From positions 1 to 7,779 of the forward strand of contig DAOTUC010000046.1 in the NCBI GenBank assembly GCA_034437315.1: a DNA stretch of 7,779 bases. The letters run 5' to 3'. Position 1 is the first letter of the stretch, and each line of letters begins with the position of its first letter. The DNA is from DSAR01 sp034437315 (GTDB lineage Bacteria; Chloroflexota; Anaerolineae; B4-G1). The notes under the pieces are model-generated. The model was given only the letters and a program-made list of their open reading frames with translations. It did not search any database and was not told the DNA's origin. The position numbers and the translations under genes are program-made. Positions 1 through 7,700 of the stretch are shown here, piece by piece.

Positions 1-2
1 AA

Positions 3-104
3 GGCCCGGTGGGTTCTGGCAAGTTCGAAAGCGCCACAACCTTTGGCGAGGGAGATGCGCAGGATTGTCGGCAGAAGGATGCTCCAGAAGAGGATGGAGG
101 TTAA
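3..104 (+). CDS. possible 3' end of an upstream gene (partial)
   Basis: This frame is open from the left edge to a TAA stop at 102-104 and would encode about 33 C-terminal residues. They are rich in Gly, Asp and Glu and end in a short acidic tail (...PEEDGG). If real, the gene stops 2 bases before the caspase ATG at 107, and the caspase Shine-Dalgarno sequence lies inside its last codons, which would couple the two genes. No motif is visible and no function can be assigned. The competing frame starting at base 1 is also open, to a TGA at 115-117, and the caspase frame itself is open to the left edge. The choice rests only on amino-acid composition and the neat stop/start spacing, so it is weak. 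Confidence 0.33.
   Translation, partial: GPVGSGKFESATTFGEGDAQDCRQKDAPEEDGG
96..100 (+). promoter_or_regulatory. Shine-Dalgarno site for the caspase gene
   Basis: GGAGG lies 6 bases before ATG 107. It is a near-perfect anti-16S match at ideal spacing. It decides the start in favour of 107 over the in-frame TTG at 65, which would add 14 unconserved-looking residues. Confidence 0.8.
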
Positions 105-106
105 CA

Positions 107-1594
107 ATGCATTTTGAACAAGGTCACGCCCTCCTCATCGGCGTCGGTGCAGATCTTCCCAACACCGTTGATGACGCCGAGGGCCTCGCCGACATCCTCA
201 CGGATGCTGAGCGCTGCGCCTATCCGCCGGATCAGGTGCAGCTCCTCACCGGCCCGGCGGCGACCCGCGACGCGATCCTCGCCGCGCTCGATGCGCTGGC
301 GCAGTGTGCGGACGAGGACACCGCCGTCGTGGTCTACTTTTCTGGGCACGGCTACCGGGTCTCGACCTCGCTGGACGACGTATACTTTCTGCTGCCCCAC
401 GGCTATGACCTGAACCGGCTCAAGACGGCGGCGATCGGGGGCGCCGAGTTTGCGGCCCGGCTGCGCGCCATCCCGGCCAAGAAACTCCTGGTGCTGCTCG
501 ATTGCTGCCACGCCGGCGGCGTCGGTGAGGCAAAGGCGCCACAGCATATCGAGGGGCTAACCAAGTCACCGTTGCCGCCGGAGGCTGTAGAGCTATTGTC
601 CGAAGGCGCCGGACGGGTGATCATCGCCTCGTCGCGGGAGAACGAGCTCTCGTTTGCCGGCAAGCCCTACAGCGCCTTCACCTTAGCGCTGATCGAGGCA
701 TTGGCTGGCGTGGGCGTGGCGAAGCGCGATGGCTTCGTCCGCGTGGCGGATATGGCATTGCACGCGCGCCAGGTGGTGCCAGGGCGCACGCGAGACCGCC
801 AGCACCCCATACTCCACTTCGAGCACGCCGACAACTTCGCGCTGGCCACCTACGCCGGCGGCGAGACACAGCCGAAGGGCCTGCCGTTTCCCGCCGCGTC
901 GGTGGAGATCGAACCGGAGCCGGGCGCGTGGCGTGGGCAGGTCAGCGGATCTGGCGCCGTGGCCCAGGGCGATCACGCCACGGCGTTGGGTGAGCGCGCG
1001 GTGCAGGTGAGCGACGACGTCGGCGGGGATGTGGTGACGGGCGACAGGTCAACGGTCTTCGATCAACGCGGGCAGCGGGTCGGCGCGCAGACCAACATCG
1101 CTGGGGACGCCCACGGGCCGGTACTCTCCGGACAATTCAGCGGCTCGGTAGCGACCGGCGGCGGGGAGGCGGTGGATATGCGCGGATCGCAGGGCGCGCT
1201 CTACAAGCCCGGCGGTCCGGTCGAGCAGCAGTTTGGGGACCGCATCAACGTCACGGGCGACGGCAACGTGATCGGCGATCACAGCCGCTCCACGGTCATC
1301 AAACAGAGCACGCCAGGGGCGACCATCGAGGAATTTCTCAAGGTGTTGGGCAGGCTGCGTCAGATAGTGGCTGCGGCCGAGGTCGACCCGGACGTCACAC
1401 AGGTGATCGAGTCAGATTTGCAGACAGTTGAGGTGCAAGCCCGGAAGCCGAAGCCCAACGCGGCCTTGATTTTGCTCAAACTCCGCAGCGTGGCCGAGCT
1501 ACTCGCGACGGCTGATGGGGTGTGGAGCGTACTAGAACGCGCTCGCCCTCTCGCCCAACGAGCGCTAGAGTGGGCGGGGCAATTATTTCAGTAG
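107..1594 (+). CDS. caspase family (peptidase C14) protein with glycine-rich repeat region and helical C-terminus
   Basis: The protein has 495 residues from ATG 107. Residues 1-255 form a caspase-like Cys protease domain: the opening strand reads HALLIGVG (7-14), the catalytic His81 lies in YFSGHG, and the catalytic Cys134 lies in LLDCCHAGG. The later RVIIASSRE (170-178) and YSAFTLAL (188-195) segments are typical of the second half of the fold. The dyad looks intact. Residues 279-400 are a low-complexity run of short Gly/Val/Asp-rich units (GSGAVAQGD, GGDVVTGD, INVTGDGNVIGDHS) that probably fold as stacked beta turns. Residues 406-495 are predicted to be helical, with an amphipathic end. There is no signal peptide or clear membrane segment, so it is likely cytosolic. 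Bacterial caspases of this type cleave after Arg/Lys or small residues, or act as regulated death effectors; the substrate here is unknown. The gene lies 44 bp upstream of the DUF6361/PLD/helicase genes on the same strand. The caspase assignment is firm. A defence role is inferred. Confidence 0.93.
   Translation: MHFEQGHALLIGVGADLPNTVDDAEGLADILTDAERCAYPPDQVQLLTGPAATRDAILAALDALAQCADEDTAVVVYFSGHGYRVSTSLDDVYFLLPHGYDLNRLKTAAIGGAEFAARLRAIPAKKLLVLLDCCHAGGVGEAKAPQHIEGLTKSPLPPEAVELLSEGAGRVIIASSRENELSFAGKPYSAFTLALIEALAGVGVAKRDGFVRVADMALHARQVVPGRTRDRQHPILHFEHADNFALATYAGGETQPKGLPFPAASVEIEPEPGAWRGQVSGSGAVAQGDHATALGERAVQVSDDVGGDVVTGDRSTVFDQRGQRVGAQTNIAGDAHGPVLSGQFSGSVATGGGEAVDMRGSQGALYKPGGPVEQQFGDRINVTGDGNVIGDHSRSTVIKQSTPGATIEEFLKVLGRLRQIVAAAEVDPDVTQVIESDLQTVEVQARKPKPNAALILLKLRSVAELLATADGVWSVLERARPLAQRALEWAGQLFQ
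941..1306 (+). repeat. region encoding imperfect Gly/Val/Asp-rich repeats in the caspase protein
   Basis: Residues 279-400 of the caspase protein repeat short turn-rich units of alternating Gly, Asp/Asn/Ser and Val/Ala/Ile. Examples are VSGSGAVAQGDHATALGERA, VGGDVVTGD and INVTGDGNVIGD. The codons for Gly-Asp-His recur nearly identically at 968-976 and 1274-1282. The pattern resembles the stacked beta-solenoid or trimeric-autotransporter-head style repeats that link effector domains in some Chloroflexota and cyanobacterial conflict proteins. The unit boundaries are irregular, so this is a degenerate protein repeat and not a DNA tandem array. Confidence 0.6.
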
Positions 1595-1603
1595 GAACAG
1601 TTA

Positions 1604-1617
1604 GCTGATTTCTCAGC
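1604..1617. other. short hairpin in the caspase-DUF6361 gap
   Basis: A perfect inverted repeat, GCTGA-TTTC-TCAGC, sits 10 bases after the caspase stop. The stem is only 5 bp and no T-run follows, so it is not a convincing intrinsic terminator. It could slightly attenuate read-through, stabilise an mRNA end, or be chance. The rest of the 44-bp gap shows no clear -35/-10 promoter pair, so the downstream genes may share the caspase transcript. Confidence 0.25.
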
Positions 1618-1629
1618 GTGTGGGACAAA

Positions 1630-1634
1630 GGGAG
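1630..1634 (+). promoter_or_regulatory. Shine-Dalgarno site for the DUF6361 gene
   Basis: GGGAG lies 4 bases before GTG 1639. An in-frame TAG at 1636-1638 sits directly before the GTG, so no start further upstream in this frame is possible and GTG 1639 is favoured. Confidence 0.6.
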
Positions 1635-1638
1635 ATAG

Positions 1639-2850
1639 GTGACGCTTCAATCATCAATCGCCTGGATAGACTTCGCCGAACAAGACCGCCGAAAAATGGT
1701 CGAGATGGTCTCGCTCTTCAGAGTGCGGGATACCCGCGACGAGTTGGGCCTGGGCTCCATTCGGGACGCTTTCGCCAATCTCTTCTTCCCCGGAACTTCA
1801 ACCCTTCAGACACGCGCGCGGTATTTCCTCTTCGTCCCCTGGCTCTATCTCGACTACGAGCGACGACGAGTACACTCGGAGCGGGTCCCCCGTGTGCTGA
1901 AAAGAGACGAAATCCGGTTGATCGAAGCGCTCTCAGCGGCTGGGGAGGATGGTGTCATTGGCGGGATCTCAGGCGCCAGTCTCCAACGCTTCCCGTCCAG
2001 CATCTACTGGAACGGGCTGGCGCAATGGGGAATTCGCCGCTTCCCTGGATCTCAGAGCCAGTATCACCGCTGGCTCGATCACTTCTACAAGCACCAAAAA
2101 GCTCGCCGTCGCTCTGAGGACGGCGAGTCGCTTGCGGAGAGCATTGACGCCAACTGGGATACCCACCTTCCTGCTCCTCCGGAGACGTTTCCCGTCGGCG
2201 TTGACTTCGATCTCCTGGAGGAGGAAGCGCGCTATCTGTGGGAAAGATTGCTCCTTACGCAGCCCGATAGTTTGCTGACGACCCTCGTCGATCGCCGCCA
2301 GCCCGTGGAGGATGTGGCCTTCATCTGGCAACATCCTGAACTGGTGCAGTTCCCCGAGGACCAACGGCGGTGGATTGCCCACGCGCGGAAGTTCTCGGAT
2401 GGAATGCACGGCGCGGTGATCCTCTACAACCTGATGCTTGCCGAACTGAGGAAGGACGAAAGCTTGATTACAGAGCATCGGCAGGCGCTCAGGGTGTGGT
2501 GGATGGACCTGGATGCCCGAACCGGCGGATTGAGTCATTGGGACATGGACGGCTTCTGGAAATTGGTCCGAGGTGAAAAGCAGATTCCCCTGCGGACGGA
2601 GCGCTTCGTCAAGCAGTGGCTCGACGAGCTTCTTGTAGCCCAGGGGCTGTCGGATTTGAGCCAGCGTTCACCTGCTCGCGAGATCGTTCGCCAGCGCGAG
2701 GTCTGGCTCAAACGGGGCCGATCCCGATTCCAGAGCCGCCGACACCTGGAAATGTGGAGTGGTCACAGCGGCCTCGACCAACTGGATTACCGCTGGACCT
2801 ACGCTCGCCGGATCACCAACGATATTCTCTATGGACTGGGCCGCCGATAG
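1639..2850 (+). CDS. DUF6361 family protein
   Basis: The protein has 403 residues and starts at GTG. I recognise it as DUF6361 from its N-terminal signature: a WIDF segment (9-12), then DELGLGSIRDAFA (34-46), then FPGTSTLQTRARYF (50-63). The C-terminus has the LDYRW...ARRITNDIL pattern (about 380-396). The family has no known biochemical activity. The sequence shows no Walker, HKD, PD-(D/E)xK or zinc-binding motif, signal peptide or membrane segment. It is rich in Trp, Arg and charged residues and is probably mostly helical, which suits a nucleic-acid- or partner-binding role. The PLD-fold gene starts 8 bp after it and the helicase follows, so all three are probably translated from one message. 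From general knowledge, DUF6361 proteins recur beside such PLD and helicase genes, which points to a subunit or specificity factor of that complex. That role is inference. Confidence 0.85.
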   Translation: MTLQSSIAWIDFAEQDRRKMVEMVSLFRVRDTRDELGLGSIRDAFANLFFPGTSTLQTRARYFLFVPWLYLDYERRRVHSERVPRVLKRDEIRLIEALSAAGEDGVIGGISGASLQRFPSSIYWNGLAQWGIRRFPGSQSQYHRWLDHFYKHQKARRRSEDGESLAESIDANWDTHLPAPPETFPVGVDFDLLEEEARYLWERLLLTQPDSLLTTLVDRRQPVEDVAFIWQHPELVQFPEDQRRWIAHARKFSDGMHGAVILYNLMLAELRKDESLITEHRQALRVWWMDLDARTGGLSHWDMDGFWKLVRGEKQIPLRTERFVKQWLDELLVAQGLSDLSQRSPAREIVRQREVWLKRGRSRFQSRRHLEMWSGHSGLDQLDYRWTYARRITNDILYGLGRR

Positions 2851-2853
2851 GAG
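2849..2853 (+). promoter_or_regulatory. Shine-Dalgarno site for the PLD-fold gene
   Basis: AGGAG overlaps the last two bases of the DUF6361 stop codon. Two ATG codons follow in tandem at 2856 and 2859. The spacing is 2 bases to the first and 5 to the second, so 2859 is the better start, although 2856 would add only one Met. Confidence 0.7.
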
Positions 2854-2858
2854 CTATG

Positions 2859-4727
2859 ATGCTTTCACCAGATCAACGTGAGCTTTTCCTCGAAGCCCTT
2901 CTTCCTCCGGAGGGGTACCAGTTTGATCGGGGGATTGGGACCACCTTCACCCTGGACCTCCTCACGTTGCTAGTCGCCCCTCTCTCCCTGGCCCTGTTGG
3001 AGGTCGAGGATGCGGAAGAGGCGCTACAGGACCCGGTGTTGATGTTGGAGGGTGTCCGCCGCTACGCCGAGCGGCTGACTATCTTCTGTCAGGCCGGACG
3101 AATCGCCATTCCGCGCAAAGACAGCTTTCTCTACTGCTTCCTGGAGCAATCGGTGGTTGAGGTTCAGGCGCCTTTTGGCGGCGTTTTCCATCCCAAGGTA
3201 TGGCTGTTGCGCTACGCGCCCGATGAAGAGGGTGAGACGCGGCTGCCCCTTTATCGACTGTTGAACCTCACTCGAAACCTCACATTCGATACGTCGTGGG
3301 ATTTGATGCTTCGATTGGAAGGCCACCTGACGGTGGGGCGCAAGGTAGCCTACGCACGGAACCATCCCCTGGGCAATTTCGTCCGGCAGTTGCCGGAGAT
3401 TGCACGCCATCCACCCAATGCGCGCGTTCGCCAGGATATTGAGGTGTTACAAGATGAGGTGCGGCGCGTCGACTTTCACCCACCAGAGCCTTTTGAAGAG
3501 CACCTCGCTTTTTATCCAGCAGGTCTTCCTGGACGGCGCGCCTACCGCTTCTACGAGCGCTGTGACCGGGCGCTGCTCATCTCCCCTTTTCTCAGCGACC
3601 GGATGCTCCATCGTATCACCAAGGGGGGGAAGGGCCACGTTTTGATCTCGCGGCCCGACAGCATCGGGGCTTTGAAACCGAAAACGCGCGCCCTCTTCGA
3701 CAGAATCTACGTCCTACAGGAAATGGGGTTAGAGGCCGAGGAGGAGAACACAACAGATAGCGTGGGCCAGGCGCTCGTCGGCGCGCGCCCCGAGCCGCAG
3801 GGTCTGCATGCCAAGCTTTTCGTCATAGAGGCAGGGTGGGATGCAACCTGGGTGCTTGGTTCGTCCAACGCGAGCAACGCTGCTTTCTTCCGTGGGGCTC
3901 AGAACGTCGAGTTTCTGGTGGAGTTGAAAGGGAAAAGGAGCAGAATCGGCATCGACACAATCCTGGGTGAGGGAGAAGAGCGCGCGCTCTTCTCGTTGTT
4001 GTATCCCTATTCCCGCCAGGGCACAGAACCCATCGACGAGGGCGAGAAACAAGCAGAGCAGCTCGCCAACGCAGTCCGCGATTGGCTTCTGACGCTGGAA
4101 ATGACCCTCATCGTCAAGGAACGTGCGGAGGACACGTTCGATTTGACGCTGCATATGAAATCTCCATCGGATAAAATTCCGGCAAGCGAGGTCACGGTCA
4201 CCTGCTGGCCTGTGAGTCTGGGTTCAGACCGGCGTCACACTCTGTCGCCTGCCCCGGCTTCCATCACTTTCCCCGAGATCAGCCATCTGTCCCTGACCTC
4301 TTTCATCGCCTTCCAGGTGATAGCCTACGTGGGGGGAGCGAAGCACACACTCCGTTTCGCCCTCAATCTTCCCATTGAGGGCCTTCCGGAGGACCGAAAG
4401 GAGCGCATCTTCAGCGCAATCCTCTCAGATCAGACGCAGTTCATCCGCTATCTGCGCATACTGCTGGCGGATCGGGGTGACGCCTCAGCCTACTGGATCG
4501 ACGCGCTGGGCGATGAGTCGCCCGGCGGATGGCGGATAGCACTTGGGGCCGAGATGCCACTGTTGAAGGGGTTAGTGCGGGCGTTGAGCCGGTCGCCGGA
4601 GAAGATCGACCGCATTGCTGAGATTGTGGCCAGCCTTCAAAAGACACCACAGGGGTGCGAGGTATTGCCGAAGGACTTTCAGGTACTGTGGGAGGCCGTG
4701 ATGAAAGCACGGAGCGAGATAGAATGA
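2859..4727 (+). CDS. phospholipase D-fold (HKD-like) protein, putative nuclease
   Basis: The protein has 622 residues from ATG 2859. An N-terminal DRGIGTTFTLDLLTLL segment (23-38) is typical of the PLD-like proteins found beside DUF6361. The first active-site half is H111-P-K113 followed by NLTRNLTFD (136-144, with Asn140). The second is H317-A-K319 followed by GSSNASN (334-340) and NVEF (349-352). Paired H-x-K plus Asn motifs are how PLD-superfamily nucleases build one active site, so a phosphodiesterase acting on DNA or RNA is plausible. The usual Asp of HxKx4D is Arg118 in the first copy and Glu324 in the second. Residues from about 460 look beta-rich and then helical (FSAILSDQTQFIRYLRILL) and may contact partners. 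There is no signal peptide or membrane span. The gene starts 8 bp after DUF6361, and its stop overlaps the helicase start by ATGA. An upstream extension in frame to 2616 would overlap DUF6361 by 78 codons and is rejected. Confidence 0.88.
   Translation: MLSPDQRELFLEALLPPEGYQFDRGIGTTFTLDLLTLLVAPLSLALLEVEDAEEALQDPVLMLEGVRRYAERLTIFCQAGRIAIPRKDSFLYCFLEQSVVEVQAPFGGVFHPKVWLLRYAPDEEGETRLPLYRLLNLTRNLTFDTSWDLMLRLEGHLTVGRKVAYARNHPLGNFVRQLPEIARHPPNARVRQDIEVLQDEVRRVDFHPPEPFEEHLAFYPAGLPGRRAYRFYERCDRALLISPFLSDRMLHRITKGGKGHVLISRPDSIGALKPKTRALFDRIYVLQEMGLEAEEENTTDSVGQALVGARPEPQGLHAKLFVIEAGWDATWVLGSSNASNAAFFRGAQNVEFLVELKGKRSRIGIDTILGEGEERALFSLLYPYSRQGTEPIDEGEKQAEQLANAVRDWLLTLEMTLIVKERAEDTFDLTLHMKSPSDKIPASEVTVTCWPVSLGSDRRHTLSPAPASITFPEISHLSLTSFIAFQVIAYVGGAKHTLRFALNLPIEGLPEDRKERIFSAILSDQTQFIRYLRILLADRGDASAYWIDALGDESPGGWRIALGAEMPLLKGLVRALSRSPEKIDRIAEIVASLQKTPQGCEVLPKDFQVLWEAVMKARSEIE
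4711..4714 (+). promoter_or_regulatory. Shine-Dalgarno-like site for the helicase gene
   Basis: GGAG lies inside the last codons of the PLD-fold gene, 9 bases before ATG 4724. Together with the ATGA stop/start overlap this favours coupled translation and fixed stoichiometry of the two proteins. Confidence 0.5.
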
Positions 4728-7700
4728 CACGAGAGAACATCATCCGACCCGAAGTCGACCAGATTATGGACCATCTCAAGGATTTCCAACAGAACACGGT
4801 CGATTACGTCTTCAGACGACTATACACTGACCCCGATCCGGTCTCCCGTTTCCTGATCGCCGATGAGGTGGGCCTGGGCAAAACGCTGGTCGCCCGGGGC
4901 ATCATCGCCAAGGCCATCGACTATCTGTGGGACGATATCAAGCGTATCGACGTCGTCTACATCTGCCCCAATCTCGCCATCGCCCAGCAGAACATCGACC
5001 GGCTAAACATCACTGCCGACCGCGAGTTTCAGATCGCTTCCCGCCTCACACTTTTGCCTGTCGCCGTCCAGGCGCTGAAAGGCAATAAGCTCAACTTCGT
5101 CTCCCTGACGCCAGGCACGTCCTTCAATCTACGGTCAGCCAGCGGGAAGTGGAAGGAACGGGCCGTATTGTTTGAGCTTCTGCGGCATCACTGGGACGTG
5201 CCCGAGGGAACGCTGCGAAACATTCTTAGGGGCAGGGTGCATAAGGAGAACTGGGAACGATATCTGCACAACTTCCAGCGACAACGCACATCCGAAATCG
5301 ACGAGGAGATCCAGCAGGCTTTCTACATCCTACTAGACGCGCATCCCGAGATGCATGCTCAATACGAGGCACTCGCCGACCTGATTCATCCCCTGCGAAC
5401 CAACCTCACAGATGAGATGCAACAAAAGAGAAACGCATGGACCGGTGAACTGCGACATCTGCTGGCGCAGGCCGGCGTGCACTCTCTGGAACCCGATGTG
5501 GTCATTCTCGACGAATTTCAGCGCTTCAAGCATCTGCTCGAGGACAGGGGGGATATCTCCCGCTTGGCGCGGATGATGTTCACGTCTTGCAACGACGAGT
5601 CCCGCGACGTCAAGATTATCCTGCTCTCGGCGACGCCCTACAAGATGTACACGTTGCAGGGCAACGAAGAGGAGGAGGATCACTACCGGGATTTTTTGGA
5701 CACCGTGAAGTTTCTGCTAGAAGATCGACCGCGCGAGCTGGAGAGGCTTAAGACCGCGATTGATCGATACCGCGATGGTATGCTCCGTCTCGACCCTGCC
5801 TCGTGGGATCAACTACGCGAGAGCAAAGCGGACATCGAACACATTCTGCGCCAGGTGATGGTGCGCACGGAACGATTGGCGGTGTCGGCCGACCGCAATG
5901 GCATGCTGGCGGAAACCATCACTGCCCGAGATCAGGTTCAGCCGCGAGACCTGGCATCTTTCGTCCACCTGGACCGAGTCGCAGCACTGGTGGATGCCGG
6001 AGATCAAGTTGAATACTGGAAGTCCGCAGCCTATCCACTCAACATGATGGACGATTACAAGCTCAAGAGGCAGTTCACCGAGGCTGTCGAGAAAGGAGGA
6101 GACGAGCTTGCGCACACGTTGGAGCAGGCCCAGGGCCATCTGTTGAGCTGGGATGAGATCCAGAACTATTGTAGGCTTGACCCGGGTAATGCCCGGCTGC
6201 GTGCACTGTGGCAGGATACCGTCGATACGGACAACTGGCAACTCCTGTGGATGCCGCCCGCCCTAGCGTACTACCGCCCGGAGGGGCCGTTCGCGGCTGT
6301 CGAGCTGGGTGGTTGCACCAAGTCGCTCGTCTTTTCGGCCTGGCGGTTGGCGCCCAAGTGCATTGCTATGCTGCTCAGCTACGAGGCAGAGCGACGGATG
6401 CTGGAAGAACGGGAGTTGGACTTCACCTACACCGATTTGACCGAGCGGCGGCGTCCGCTCCTCAACTTTGCTTTGAGCCAGGACCGCCTCACCGGGCTGC
6501 CTGTCTTCTGCCTGACCTACCCCTGCCTGACGTTGGCACGCGAGATTGATCCGCTCCATCTCGCCAGGGAGTTGGGTGAACGCGAAGCACCCTCCCAGGC
6601 ATCGGTCTTCGTTGCAGCCAAAGCCCAGATCGCAGCTCTATTTGAGGAAGCCACGGCCTCGTTACAGATACCGGTAGAAGGACGTCCGGATGAAGCGTGG
6701 TACTGGGCAGGTCTTGCGTTGATTGACCGTCACTTCTCCCATCGATCAGTCGCGGCCTGGTTGAAGACTGAGGATGAAACACTCGATTGGAGCCACATGG
6801 TTGAGGGAGAATCCGGATCTGGTCGCTTCGACGACCACGTAGCGCGGTTTATCGAGGTCTTTGAGAGATTGGACTCGCTGGGGCCTTTGCCTGCCGACGT
6901 GCTTGACGTGTTGACCTATGTCACGTTGAGCAGCCCAGCCGTGACTGCCCTCCGGGCTTTGTTACGTATTGTCGCTTCGGGCGATGACCTCAATTGTGGG
7001 TGCACACTTCTCAAGGAGGCGGCCTGGATAGGTATGGGCTTCCGGTCGCTATTCAACCAATCCGAGGCCATCTCGTTGCTCCAGCGTCTCTATCCGGAGG
7101 GACCCTACTGGCAGAAGGTGCTTCAGTACAGCCTCGATGGAAATCTGCAGTCAGTGCTAGACGAGTACTTCCACGTGCTCAACGAATCATTGGGCTTGGT
7201 GGGGCATAATACACGCGAGCGTACAGCTAAAATGGGGGAAGCCGTGCATACCGCGCTCTCTATCAGGGCGCCCACGCTCCAGTTCGATGAGATACGAGTA
7301 GAGGGACAACATCGAGTGGAGATGGAGAAGCGCGGGCTGCGCTGCCGTTACGCGCTCCGCTTCGGCGACGACCGGAGCGGAGATTATGAGGAGCGGACCC
7401 GTGACATCGACGTGCGAATCGCGTTCAACTCACCGTTCCGTCCCTTCGTTCTGGCGACCACATCCATCGGTCAAGAGGGGCTCGACTTTCACCAGTACTG
7501 TCACCGGGTGGTCCATTGGAACCTCCCTTCGAACCCCGTCGACCTGGAGCAGCGGGAGGGACGCGTACACCGCTACAAGGGACACGTCATCCGGCGCAAC
7601 CTGGCGCTGAACTACGGGCTTCACGCGGTGGCGACGGAGAAGGCGATGGTCGACCCGTGGGAGCAGATCTTCCAGAAAGCTGTCGATGAGAGGCCAGATG

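Noticed and set aside
65..106. TTG at 65 as the caspase start, adding 14 residues
   Set aside because: ATG 107 has GGAGG at 6-base spacing and begins just before the first beta strand. The added residues (Ser/Arg/Cys-rich) do not look like part of the fold.
1..117. Frame starting at base 1, open to a TGA at 115-117, as the upstream gene end
   Set aside because: The peptide is Arg/Met-rich and would overlap the caspase start by 11 bases. The other frame ending at 104 is a slightly better candidate, though neither is secure.
101..663. Reverse-strand open frames under the caspase domain
   Set aside because: High GC leaves few stops on the opposite strand. The products are Arg-rich without motifs, and the forward frame is a clear caspase.
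1604..1617. Intrinsic terminator between caspase and DUF6361
   Set aside because: The stem is only 5 bp and there is no U-tract after it, so it is kept only as a weak hairpin.
1620..2117. 165-codon open frame overlapping the DUF6361 gene
   Set aside because: It is an out-of-frame reading of a recognised gene, with Arg/Pro/Ser-rich shadow composition.
1969..2538. 189-codon reverse-strand frame under the DUF6361 gene
   Set aside because: It lies wholly inside a recognised gene and has no domain pattern or RBS that I can see.
2616..2858. Upstream extension of the PLD-fold frame into the DUF6361 gene
   Set aside because: It would overlap a clear gene by 78 codons and gives a Pro/Arg/Gly-rich sequence with no pattern. 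A good RBS supports 2859.
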